Assembly (NCBI GenBank): GCA_040289295.1
Contig: PSLA01000011.1
Coordinates: 1 to 64,000 of the forward strand
DNA from: J051 sp040289295
GTDB taxonomy: Bacteria > Armatimonadota > Fimbriimonadia > Fimbriimonadales > ATM1
DNA: 64,000 bases
Direction: 5' to 3'
Below the pieces are notes generated by a model. It worked only from the letters and a program-made list of their open reading frames with translations. It was not told the DNA's origin and made no database searches. Shown in pieces: positions 9,144-16,937 of the stretch. Position 1 is the first letter of the stretch, and every line of letters starts with the position of its first letter. The translations under genes were made by a program, and so were the position numbers.

Positions 9144-9749
9144 ATGGACGTCTACGACCTTTGGAATGAGTCTCTCAACGACATCAAGCAGCGCGTGACG
9201 GGCGTGAACGTGTGGACGGCGTTGAACTGCGCCGTTCCCATCACGATTGACGGAGACATCTTGGTCATCGGCCTGCGCCCCCAAGACAACAGCCTGAAGG
9301 GGCACCTGAGCCACGTTGGGACGCGTCGAGCGATCGAGGAAGAGGTGGGCAAGCGCCTGGGTAAGGGCGTTACAGTTCGCGTTCTCGACGGCATCACCAT
9401 CAACGACTGGCTTGCCGCAAAGGAGCGCGATGCCGAGGCTGAGCGGATTCGCGCCGAGGCGGCGGAGAAGGAGGGTCAGCGCGTTGCCACCTACTCCGTG
9501 TGGGAGGACGTCTTCGAGCAAATCAGCCGAGAGTACGGCGAGCGCCAACAGAAAGGCATGCCTCAGAACCGAGCTCGCTTCCTCGAGCGGTGCATTGAGA
9601 TCTGCCTTGAGCACCTCAGCGGGCGCGATGAGTTGAGCGAGTTCGACGAGCGGGCGCTCGCGCGGGTCATTGACCGAATCGGCACCTACACGGAAACCCC
9701 ACCAGTCTTCATCGCGTACGAGCTGCTGAAGCGCGCCGGCCGCCTTTGA
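9144..9749 (+). CDS. Unknown protein with possible DnaA N-terminal-like domain
   Basis: A 201-residue protein in two parts. Residues 1-90 (VYDLWNESLNDIKQRVTGVN, then PITIDGDILVIGL, then GVTVRVLDG) follow the pattern of the DnaA N-terminal domain fold: helix, W/L-rich turn, a beta strand after a glycine-aspartate, then a helix and a closing strand. A charged, probably coiled helix (about 95-120) links to a C-terminal helical domain (121-201). There is no AAA+ motor, so it is not DnaA. It overlaps the next gene by one base (TGATG), so the two are translated together. The domain call is an inference from pattern only. Confidence 0.5.
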   Translation: MDVYDLWNESLNDIKQRVTGVNVWTALNCAVPITIDGDILVIGLRPQDNSLKGHLSHVGTRRAIEEEVGKRLGKGVTVRVLDGITINDWLAAKERDAEAERIRAEAAEKEGQRVATYSVWEDVFEQISREYGERQQKGMPQNRARFLERCIEICLEHLSGRDELSEFDERALARVIDRIGTYTETPPVFIAYELLKRAGRL

Positions 9750-10516
9750 TGGAGGCGATCATCCTCGGCTGCGGCACCAGCCACGGCGTGCCGATGGTCG
9801 CCTGTGATTGCGCGGTTTGCACGAGCGATGACCCGAGGAATTACCGCACCCGTTGCGCAATTGCGATTCTTGGCAGTGAGGGCACGCTACTGGTTGACGC
9901 CCCTCCGGAGCTGCGCGTTCAATTGGTGCGTGAGCGAATCCGCGGCGTGGATGCGGTGCTGGTTACGCACTCGCACGCTGACCACATCATGGGCCTGGAC
10001 GACGTCCGCCGCTTCAACGAACTGACCGGGGCACCGATGCCTCTGTACGGCCAACCGAGGACGCTGCAAGACATTCGCCGGGTATTCCTGTACGCCTTTG
10101 AACCACCCGAACAGGAGAGCGGCGGTTTGCCATCCTACGATCTGCGCGAGACAGGAACAACTTTGAACGTCGGTGACGTGTGCGCGCGGCTGTTCGAGGT
10201 GCTGCACGGCAGACTGCCCGTCCTAGGTCTTCGGGTGGGGGACTTCGCCTACCTGACGGACGTGAGCGAAATACCCGAGCAAGCACGGCGGCAACTAACG
10301 GGCGTTGGGACGCTGGTGATGGATGCGACTCGGCGGGCTCCTCATCCATCTCATTTTCATCTGGAGAAGTCGGTCCAGGTTGCGCTGGAGCTTGGCGCGC
10401 GCCGGACCTATTTCACCCACCTCTCGCACGATTACGACTATGAAGCGACTTGCGCCGAGCTGCCACGAGGGATCGAACTGGCGTACGACGGGCTCAGAAT
10501 TGTCATTCAACCCTAA
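9749..10516 (+). CDS. MBL-fold metal-dependent hydrolase (PhnP-like)
   Basis: A 255-residue metallo-beta-lactamase-fold protein with the metal-binding THSHADH (His74, His76, Asp78, His79), a later FEVLHG histidine and a terminal THLSHD. The start (GCGTSHGVPM, then the cysteines of CDCAVC) matches the PhnP/cyclic-phosphodiesterase branch, where the cysteines can hold a structural zinc. It probably cleaves a phosphodiester; the natural substrate is unknown and no phn genes are nearby. The ATG at 9749 overlaps the stop of the preceding gene. Confidence 0.82.
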   Translation: MEAIILGCGTSHGVPMVACDCAVCTSDDPRNYRTRCAIAILGSEGTLLVDAPPELRVQLVRERIRGVDAVLVTHSHADHIMGLDDVRRFNELTGAPMPLYGQPRTLQDIRRVFLYAFEPPEQESGGLPSYDLRETGTTLNVGDVCARLFEVLHGRLPVLGLRVGDFAYLTDVSEIPEQARRQLTGVGTLVMDATRRAPHPSHFHLEKSVQVALELGARRTYFTHLSHDYDYEATCAELPRGIELAYDGLRIVIQP

Positions 10517-10634
10517 AGAACTTTGCATCGGCTCCGAAAATGCCACAAGAAGCCACAGAAAGGCGTTCGAAAACCTCGAGTGACATGAGAGAGAAGCTGG
10601 CGGTGAGCTGTGTGCTCGACGGACGGGGGGAGCG

Positions 10635-10829
10635 ATGCCCCGGTTGATCGGGCTACTTTGCGCTTTGGTCGCCTTAGCTGCGTGCGTCCTCGGCGGCGTC
10701 AGTCCAGACGACTCGCTAATCCGCGCTGCTCTCGCCTTCGTGGTTGGGCTTCTGGCAACTCAGGTCTGGTATGTCTTCTTCGCCACTCGAATCGAATACA
10801 ATTCAGAGGACCAAGGGCGACTTGATTGA
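10635..10829 (+). CDS. Small two-span membrane protein
   Basis: A 64-residue protein with two hydrophobic helices (about 3-22 and 28-50) and a short acidic tail. GGGGGAG just before the ATG is a good ribosome-binding site. It lies 32 bases before fliA in the same direction, so the two may be co-transcribed. I do not recognise the family. Confidence 0.6.
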   Translation: MPRLIGLLCALVALAACVLGGVSPDDSLIRAALAFVVGLLATQVWYVFFATRIEYNSEDQGRLD

Positions 10830-10861
10830 ACGTGAAACTCAAGGAGTGAGGATCTGCGCAT

Positions 10862-11647
10862 ATGCATCACTTAGCCGAGGACAGTTTGAAACAAGTGTGG
10901 CGAAAGTACTTCAAGGACCGCGCCCGCGACTGCCGCGACGAACTCGTGAAGCACTACTCCTACTTGGTGAAGATAACTGTCGGGCGCATCGTCGGGGTTG
11001 TGCCACACGGTTTAGACAAGGAAGATCTCATCTCGGCAGGGACGATGGGACTCATCCGAGCCGTTGATCAGTTCGACCCAAACCGAATGGTCAAATTTGA
11101 GACGTATGCCATAGCATTGATCCGCGGCGCGGTGCTCGAGATGCTGCGCAGTGAAGACTGGGTGCCACGTTCTATTCGCGAAAAGCTAAAAGCGCTCGAT
11201 AAGGCGTATGTGGCGCTGCAGTACAAACTGAACCGCCCACCGAACGAGGAAGAGCTTGCCGAAGCGCTCGAGATCTCGGTGGAGGAACTCCACGAGATTC
11301 AAATCTTCGGTGCGCGCCACTCTGTGCTCTCCCTCGATGAAATGATCCATGGGCACGACAACGACGAGAGCGGCAACTTCATGGACGTGCTGATTGATGA
11401 AGACGCCGACCCAGATGTTCAGGCGCAGGAGCGCGAACTGAGGCGCCTGCTCGCTGTAAGCGTCGACAGGCTTCCGGATCGCGAACGGCTCGTCATCGCC
11501 CTCTACTACTTTGAGGGCTTGACCTTCCGCGAAATCGGCGCGGTTCTCGGTGTCTCCGAGAGCCGTGTTTATCAATTGCACGCCCAGGCGGTCGGCAGAA
11601 TCCGCGCGTTCCTTAGCGAAGAGGAGTTCGGAGCCAGCCACGGGTGA
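10862..11647 (+). CDS. fliA: RNA polymerase sigma factor for flagellar genes (sigma-28, FliA/SigD type)
   Basis: Directs RNA polymerase to late flagellar and motility promoters. The 261-residue protein has region 2 (GLDKEDLISAGTMGLIRAVDQFDP, with VKFETYAIALIRGAVLEML just after) as in FliA. A region 3 follows (AYVALQYKLNRPPNEEELAEAL), then region 4 (LPDRERLVIALYYFEGLTF, then GAVLGVSESRVYQLHAQAV). The length is typical. AAGGAGTGAGG before the ATG is a ribosome-binding site. No flgM-like anti-sigma gene is adjacent. The main flagellar operon lies at 58-64 kb in the same window. Confidence 0.9.
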   Translation: MHHLAEDSLKQVWRKYFKDRARDCRDELVKHYSYLVKITVGRIVGVVPHGLDKEDLISAGTMGLIRAVDQFDPNRMVKFETYAIALIRGAVLEMLRSEDWVPRSIREKLKALDKAYVALQYKLNRPPNEEELAEALEISVEELHEIQIFGARHSVLSLDEMIHGHDNDESGNFMDVLIDEDADPDVQAQERELRRLLAVSVDRLPDRERLVIALYYFEGLTFREIGAVLGVSESRVYQLHAQAVGRIRAFLSEEEFGASHG

Positions 11648-11656
11648 ATTCTTCTC

Positions 11657-11875
11657 ATGTCGGACGGCGAGCTTCCCCGCGTCCAGCCGTCGGTTGAAAT
11701 CTCGCAGCGAGTTCAACCATCTGGCCCGCCCCGCGAGCGCCCGAAGAAGAAGCGCCAACAACACGAACCGACGGAAGACATCATCGAAGTTGGCGATGAG
11801 GAGAGCGAGCCCGTCGCCGAGACCCCGCAATTCGACGAGCCTGAAAGTGACGACGGCCTTGACCTCCGCGTGTAG
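11657..11875 (+). CDS. Small charged low-complexity protein downstream of fliA
   Basis: A 72-residue frame starting nine bases after the fliA stop. The N-terminal half is basic and proline-rich (PPRERPKKKRQQ) and the C-terminal half very acidic. It has no hydrophobic core and is probably disordered. The spacing suggests it belongs to the fliA transcript. The anti-sigma FlgM is also small and disordered, but I see no FlgM signature and do not claim it. Confidence 0.5.
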   Translation: MSDGELPRVQPSVEISQRVQPSGPPRERPKKKRQQHEPTEDIIEVGDEESEPVAETPQFDEPESDDGLDLRV

Positions 11876-11942
11876 GTGTTGATTGGCCCTTGGATTGCTG
11901 CTACTAGCGACATTCGCCCCGCGCGCGGAGTATGCAGGGATG

Positions 11943-11948
11943 TATACT
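11943..11948 (+). promoter_or_regulatory. -10 element TATACT before the foldase lipoprotein gene
   Basis: TATACT lies 43 bases before the ATG at 11992. A GGAGG at 11974-11978 follows it. No good -35 hexamer is seen. Confidence 0.35.
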
Positions 11949-11991
11949 CACGCGTTCAGTAATGGAGACCACCGGAGGAAACCCTTTGAAC

Positions 11992-13125
11992 ATGACTACA
12001 GTTTCGCGCGTCTACAACGTCCTCATCGCCCTCCTCGCTGGGAGTGCGGCACTTTTATCCCTCGGCTGCGGCGGAGGTAGTGGAGACGACACCGTCATCG
12101 CTGTCGTCAACGGCGAGAAGGTTACCAAGAACCAGTACCTCAAGAAACTTGAGACGATGTCGTCGGTTCGCGCCGTCAACCCACCACAAAACCCGCTCCA
12201 GCCAGGCCAAATTGGCGAGGTACAGGTGGCTGAGCCGCTTTCAGCGCAAGCGCTAACGGGGATCATTGACGAGATTCTGACCCTCCAGACAGCGAAGGAC
12301 GAGGGACTGCTCCCATCGAAGGAGGAGGTGGACCGCGAGCAGGCGCTCATGGAGCAACTTAACCCGAATTATGTGAAGGGTCTAAAGTCAATGGGGTTCA
12401 CCCTCGAGGACATCAGGCGGCAACTCATGGTGCGCCTTGCCGAGCGCAACTTGCTCGTCCGCGGCATTCCAAAGAAGACGCTTGCCGACGCCAAGCGGTA
12501 CATTGCGGAGCATCCCGATGAGTTCACCGTGCCCGCGCAAGTTCGCCTGCGGTGGATTGTGCTGGATGATCCCAATCTGCGCGACGACGTGGACCGTGAA
12601 CTCGGTTCGGGCATTACGTTTGGCGCGGTAGCGGGCAAATACAGCACCGCTGCAAACGCCCGCGCGGAGAACGGAGCGTTTCCTCCGGGTCGTGGCCCTC
12701 AGCCTACGCCGCAGCCCATGCCTGATAAAGCCACGAACCCATTCTGGGAAGCCGTCCTCAAAACGCCGAAGGGGCGCGTCTCCCATTGGTTCGAACTACC
12801 CGGCGCAGGCGGCAAGAAGTCGTACGTCAAACTGCTGGTCGAGGACAAGACCGAGAAGACGGTTCGCAAGCTGTCCGCCGCGGAGGAGGAGATGGTCCGT
12901 CGAGCACTCGAGGAGCGCGAGGCACGCGATGTAAACGACTTAACCGACCTCTACCTGAAAAAACTTCTCAATGCTAAAATCGAGATCAACGTGCCCTACC
13001 TAAAGGCGACTTGGGAACAGCAACTCGCTTTGATCAAGGACCGAGCCGCCCGAATGGAAGAGCGCGTCGGCAGTGCTTCTGGGCCGTCAACCTCCGGAGC
13101 CGACGATAAACCCAACGGAAAGTAG
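11992..13125 (+). CDS. SurA/PrsA-like peptidyl-prolyl isomerase lipoprotein
   Basis: A 377-residue export-associated foldase. The N-terminus is a lipoprotein signal with the lipobox LSLGC, so Cys25 or so is probably lipidated. A SurA-N-like chaperone region follows (IAVVNGEKVTKNQYLKKLE, later a LTGIIDEILTLQTAKDEGL helix). A parvulin-like segment comes next (PAQVRLRWIVLDD, later GAVAGKYST and NGAFPPGRG), with some active-site positions unclear. A lysine- and glutamate-rich C-terminal tail ends it. The ATG at 11992 gives the proper signal peptide; the upstream GTG-type starts do not. It would help fold outer-membrane or secreted proteins in the periplasm. Confidence 0.75.
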   Translation: MTTVSRVYNVLIALLAGSAALLSLGCGGGSGDDTVIAVVNGEKVTKNQYLKKLETMSSVRAVNPPQNPLQPGQIGEVQVAEPLSAQALTGIIDEILTLQTAKDEGLLPSKEEVDREQALMEQLNPNYVKGLKSMGFTLEDIRRQLMVRLAERNLLVRGIPKKTLADAKRYIAEHPDEFTVPAQVRLRWIVLDDPNLRDDVDRELGSGITFGAVAGKYSTAANARAENGAFPPGRGPQPTPQPMPDKATNPFWEAVLKTPKGRVSHWFELPGAGGKKSYVKLLVEDKTEKTVRKLSAAEEEMVRRALEEREARDVNDLTDLYLKKLLNAKIEINVPYLKATWEQQLALIKDRAARMEERVGSASGPSTSGADDKPNGK

Positions 13126-13138
13126 CTCCGGTTAAGAT

Positions 13139-13174
13139 GCAAGCCTCAACGGGCGCGTGCTCGTTGAGGCTTGC
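13139..13174. terminator. Hairpin between convergent genes
   Basis: A perfect 12-bp inverted repeat (GCAAGCCTCAAC and its complement GTTGAGGCTTGC) with a 12-base loop lies between two convergent genes. There is no T-run on either side, so it may be a bidirectional or factor-assisted terminator. Confidence 0.6.
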
Positions 13175-13191
13175 GCGCGTGCAGGCAAAGG

Positions 13192-13503
13192 CTAATGTTG
13201 CCGTTCGAGCGCCTGCGCGAGCATGACAACGTCTTCGTGCGTGATTTCGCCGTCCTTCACGAACTGCTCAAGCAGCTCCTCCACGTTACCATAATTCGGT
13301 GAGGTTAGCCGCACCAGAGGTGGCTTTGCGGTATCCAATTCGCATAGGGTGAGACGCAGCACGGCTTGCTTGTCGCAATATGGCTTCATGGACAAGCCGT
13401 ATTCCACCAAGTCCGGGATGGAGGTGTACACGCCCGTAACCTCTCCGTGCCCTGACCCATCCAGTTGTTCTGTGACCCAATAGATACGCCGAAACTTCAT
13501 CAT
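13192..13503 (-). CDS. Hypothetical 103-residue protein
   Basis: A small soluble protein starting FRRIYWVTEQLDGSGHGEVT, with a second half LVRLTSPNYGNVEELLEQFV. No membrane segment and no recognised motif. It is the last gene of a minus-strand operon and begins nine bases after the S9 peptidase stop. Either of two consecutive ATGs (13503, 13500) may be used. Confidence 0.6.
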   Translation of the reverse strand: MMKFRRIYWVTEQLDGSGHGEVTGVYTSIPDLVEYGLSMKPYCDKQAVLRLTLCELDTAKPPLVRLTSPNYGNVEELLEQFVKDGEITHEDVVMLAQALERQH

Positions 13504-13512
13504 GCTCGCGCG

Positions 13513-15558
13513 TCACCTCGTTCGCTTCGGTTTCTTCAAATATTCCGCCAGCCAGTCCAGGATGGCGCCAAGTCTGTGAAGGCGCAGGTCAACCGGCCCA
13601 GAACGACTTAGCCCGTGGCTGGTCGTAGAAGGATACCGGATGAACCGACTCGGGATGCCACGCACCTGGAGCGCCGTGAACACTTGCTCCGCCTGTTCGA
13701 TGTTGCAGCGCAAGTCTCCCTCACTGTGAATCACCAGAGTTGGAGTCTTGACATTGCCGAAGTACTTCAACGGACTCTGCTCCCAGAGTTTCTCGGGACG
13801 ATCCCAGGCGTTCCCCTGCCAGTAGTGGTCGGGCACGAGTGGGAAGTCGCTGGTACCAGCCATGCTGTGAAGGTTCGAAACACAGCGATCAGTGATCGCC
13901 GCCGAAAATTCGTTCGTGTGGCCAATGACCCAGTTCGTCATGTATCCACCGTATGAGCCGCCCATCACGGCCATCCGCTCCGAGTTGACGTAGGGGCGGG
14001 ACTTCATAAACGCTATAACCGCGCGGATGTCCATCCAATCCTTGTTGCCCCAGTCGCCCTCAATTGCGGCGCAGTGGGCCTCGCCATATCCCTTGCTGCC
14101 GCGCGGGTTGCTGAAGAACACCACGTATCCCTGCGCAGCGAGTAACTGCATCTCGTGGAAGAACGGAACGCCGTACTGCGCATGAGGTCCGCCGTGTATC
14201 TCCAGCACGGCCGGCGCTTTGCCCTTTGGCTTCATCTTAGGCGGTTTCAGAACCCAAGTGTGCACCTTCGTTTCGTCCTCGGCGCGAACCCAGTGCTCCT
14301 CCACCTTCGCAAGGTTCAGCGTGCTAAGCAGTTCATCGTTGAAGCCGGTCAGGCGCTTCGCTGAGATTGCGTCGCCCTTAAGGTCGCCGATGAACACTTC
14401 GTTAAGTTCATGAAACGTACCTCGCGAAAGCGCAACGCGCGTGCCGTCTTTGCTCAGGTTACCCAACTGAAACTCATACGGCCCAGAGGTTAAGAACTTC
14501 ACTTCACCTTTGAGCGTTACGCGCGCGATGTGCGACTCTCCATGTCGGCCAATGGCAACAAGAAGCGATTTCCCATTCGGCATCCATTGGTAGTTCGCGC
14601 CGAACGCCGCCTCCCGCGTGTCGCTCAGGGTCGCTGCAGCTACGCAGTAGTCGCTCTTTCCGGTCAAGTCAACCGTTTTCCCCGTTTTCGGGTCAGTAAC
14701 GAACAGGTGCTGGTTCCTGGCGCCCCAGAGGGCGTTCCTGCCAAGGCGGCCTGCCCAGGCAATCCACTTGCCGTCAGGCGACCAGCGCACTGCGCCGCGA
14801 TCGCCGTCATCCTGAGCAGGCACCAGCCTCGCGGCTCCGCTGCTCGCGTCGACCAAGTAGAGCCTCGACTTCCAAGGCTTGAGCAACGCGTCCTTGGCTG
14901 TGTTCGCTGCAACGGCGAGGATCTTACCGTCGGGAGACCAGTCGAATGAGAAGAATCCAGTTACGTCTTTGTCGAACAGTTTGCGGTGTTCTCCGCTCTC
15001 AGCGTCGACGAGGTACAGGTGGTGCCGCTGCTGCTGGAAGTAACCGTCGCCGTCCAGCCGGTACCACATCGTCTCTATGACGCGAGGCGGAATGCTGAGT
15101 CCCTCGGCCTCTCGCTTCTTCCTCGCCTCCTCCGTCCACTCCTTTGCAGTTGCCCGGAAGGCGACTGCAAGGCGCATGCCGTCGGGCGACCACTTCATTT
15201 CGCGGATTGAGCCTTCCGGAAAGTTCGTCAGCTGGGTCGCCTCGCCGCCGGTTGCGCTAATGAGGAAGATCTGTGGATTGGAGTCGGAGCGACCCGAGAC
15301 GAACGCTACGCGCGTGCCATCCGGCGACCAAAGAGGCCCGCCGTCGCGTTCTCCCGAGGTAAACTGCTTCACCTCCCCTGTAGCAACGTCCGCAAGCCAC
15401 AGGTTGCTGACCATCTCGTTCTTTTCACCGCAATGCTTGCGAGCAAAAAGGACGCGGTCGCCGGACGGTGCGATCTGCGGCTGTGCGACAAGTACGAACC
15501 TCTTGAGGTCCTCGGCTTGGATGAGTCTCTTCTTTAACTTGAGTGCGCGGCGTGGCAT
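13513..15558 (-). CDS. S9-family prolyl oligopeptidase / acylaminoacyl-peptidase
   Basis: A 681-residue serine peptidase. The N-terminal two thirds is a TolB-like beta-propeller with repeated SPDG turns (LWSPDGTRVAFVSG, MKWSPDGMRLAVA, DWSPDGKILAVA, RWSPDGKWIAWAG). The C-terminal alpha/beta hydrolase domain has the nucleophile in GGSYGGY (Ser535), then Asp615 (HSEGDLRC) and His648 (TSHGLSR). EIHGGPHAQYG forms the oxyanion region. There is no signal peptide, so it probably trims peptides in the cytoplasm. The ATG at 15558 is 16 bases after the CCA-enzyme stop, in one operon. Confidence 0.92.
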   Translation of the reverse strand: MPRRALKLKKRLIQAEDLKRFVLVAQPQIAPSGDRVLFARKHCGEKNEMVSNLWLADVATGEVKQFTSGERDGGPLWSPDGTRVAFVSGRSDSNPQIFLISATGGEATQLTNFPEGSIREMKWSPDGMRLAVAFRATAKEWTEEARKKREAEGLSIPPRVIETMWYRLDGDGYFQQQRHHLYLVDAESGEHRKLFDKDVTGFFSFDWSPDGKILAVAANTAKDALLKPWKSRLYLVDASSGAARLVPAQDDGDRGAVRWSPDGKWIAWAGRLGRNALWGARNQHLFVTDPKTGKTVDLTGKSDYCVAAATLSDTREAAFGANYQWMPNGKSLLVAIGRHGESHIARVTLKGEVKFLTSGPYEFQLGNLSKDGTRVALSRGTFHELNEVFIGDLKGDAISAKRLTGFNDELLSTLNLAKVEEHWVRAEDETKVHTWVLKPPKMKPKGKAPAVLEIHGGPHAQYGVPFFHEMQLLAAQGYVVFFSNPRGSKGYGEAHCAAIEGDWGNKDWMDIRAVIAFMKSRPYVNSERMAVMGGSYGGYMTNWVIGHTNEFSAAITDRCVSNLHSMAGTSDFPLVPDHYWQGNAWDRPEKLWEQSPLKYFGNVKTPTLVIHSEGDLRCNIEQAEQVFTALQVRGIPSRFIRYPSTTSHGLSRSGPVDLRLHRLGAILDWLAEYLKKPKRTR

Positions 15559-15574
15559 GTCACGCCTTTTTACC

Positions 15575-16930
15575 TCACGGCTCGCCCGCTTCTCGAAGAA
15601 GCCATTCGCGTGCTGCGCGCTTGTTATTCGGCGGGATCGTCCCATCGATTACTGCCTCTTCAAGTTTACGCAGCCACTTGCCGACCTCCGGCCCTTGGCG
15701 AAGGTGAAGCAGCCTCATGACCTCGTGCCCGCTAAGAGGCGAACCGAGTTGTTTCGGGCTGGCTGCCGCGCGCACTTCTGCGATTCGTCGCTCGATTTCA
15801 TCGAAGTCCGCCCGGGGGGGGGTCGCGCGAATCGCTTCTGCGTCCGCACGACAAAGCTTGACGAGAGGGTCAACCAGTTCCCCAAGGTCGCGAACCAGCC
15901 TTCGCGCCGCCGTCGGAGTGAACAATTCCATCGAACCGAGCCGCATGTGGTTGCGGACCAGTGCGGACACCTGCTCCGTCATCTCGCGACTGAAGCGCAG
16001 GCGGGACATCGCCTCGCGCGTGATTTCTGCACCGACGCGCTCGTGTCTGAAGAAACGAATGCGCCCGTCCTGATCCACGCTCCGCGTTCGAGGCTTGCCT
16101 ACGTCGTGGAACAAAGCCGCAAGCGTGATGCGCAGATCATGGTATGCCGTTGCGTTCCGAACAACATCCAGCGTGTGCTCCCACACCGATTTTAAGTGAT
16201 AATCTCCTTGATCAACATCTGCCCCCTCCTTCAGTTCCGGCAGAAAGAGCTCAAGCAGGCCGAGGTCCATAAGTTCGCCGAGTGCGTCCGCAGCCGTCGG
16301 ATGCTCGAGCATCAGGACCAACTCGTTCCGAATTCGCTCGACGCTGACGATGCTCAGCCGACTGCGCTTTTGTCGAATCGCATCATAGAGACTCTCCGCC
16401 GGCGTGAGACCGAGACGCCACCGGAAGCGCACAGCGCGCAACATGCGGAGCGGGTCGTCGCTGAACGTCGCTTCCGGATCCAGCGGCGTGCGCAAGACAC
16501 GCTCCCGCAGATCTGTTAGCCCAATGCCAAGCGGGTCGAGCAGCTCGCCGGTGTGTAAATTCCGCAGCAATGTGTTCACGGTGAAGTCCCGCCGCCGCGC
16601 GTCTTCAAGCAGCGTTGCCGGAGCGACCTTGGGCTTCCGGCTTTCGGGGGCATAGGACTCACGCCGTGCGGTGACGATCTCCACGTTCGCCTCCCCAATG
16701 CGCACGAGCGCAGTGCCGAAGCGAGGATACGCAACTGGAGGGATGGACGAGACACCCATTGTATATAGGAAATTCGCGAGTTCCTGTGAAGATTCCTCGG
16801 TTACAACGTCAAAGTCAGTACCCTCCGGTAAGCCCAGCAGCGCGTCGCGGACGCAGCCGCCGACAGCGAAGAGCCAGCCTTCCCACTTAGTGCCACGAGT
16901 CGCCTCGGCAATTCGCTCGAGCGCGTTCAC
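15575..16930 (-). CDS. cca: CCA tRNA nucleotidyltransferase / poly(A) polymerase family, with HD domain
   Basis: Adds or repairs the 3' CCA of tRNAs. The 451-residue protein has the nucleotidyltransferase head FAVGGCVRDALLG with the catalytic DFD (Asp39, Asp41), then ARRRDFTVNTLL (110-122) and SDDPLRMLRAVRF (157-169). A C-terminal HD phosphohydrolase domain contains LFHDVGKPR (His275, Asp276). Bacterial enzymes with an HD domain often have 2',3'-cyclic phosphodiesterase activity. The start is GTG at 16930, seven bases after the Wzz-like stop, so it is co-transcribed with polysaccharide genes, an unusual pairing. An eight-G run in the gene at 15817-15824 does not break the frame. Confidence 0.9.
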   Translation of the reverse strand: MNALERIAEATRGTKWEGWLFAVGGCVRDALLGLPEGTDFDVVTEESSQELANFLYTMGVSSIPPVAYPRFGTALVRIGEANVEIVTARRESYAPESRKPKVAPATLLEDARRRDFTVNTLLRNLHTGELLDPLGIGLTDLRERVLRTPLDPEATFSDDPLRMLRAVRFRWRLGLTPAESLYDAIRQKRSRLSIVSVERIRNELVLMLEHPTAADALGELMDLGLLELFLPELKEGADVDQGDYHLKSVWEHTLDVVRNATAYHDLRITLAALFHDVGKPRTRSVDQDGRIRFFRHERVGAEITREAMSRLRFSREMTEQVSALVRNHMRLGSMELFTPTAARRLVRDLGELVDPLVKLCRADAEAIRATPPRADFDEIERRIAEVRAAASPKQLGSPLSGHEVMRLLHLRQGPEVGKWLRKLEEAVIDGTIPPNNKRAAREWLLREAGEP

Positions 16931-16937
16931 CTTCCGA

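Noticed and set aside
8637..9614. 325-codon minus-strand frame including the DinB-like gene
   Set aside because: Only the part from 9092 is DinB-like; the upstream part is antisense to the 9144 gene.
15817..15824. Run of eight Gs inside cca as a possible phase-variable frameshift
   Set aside because: The frame is intact on both sides and the family motifs continue in register.
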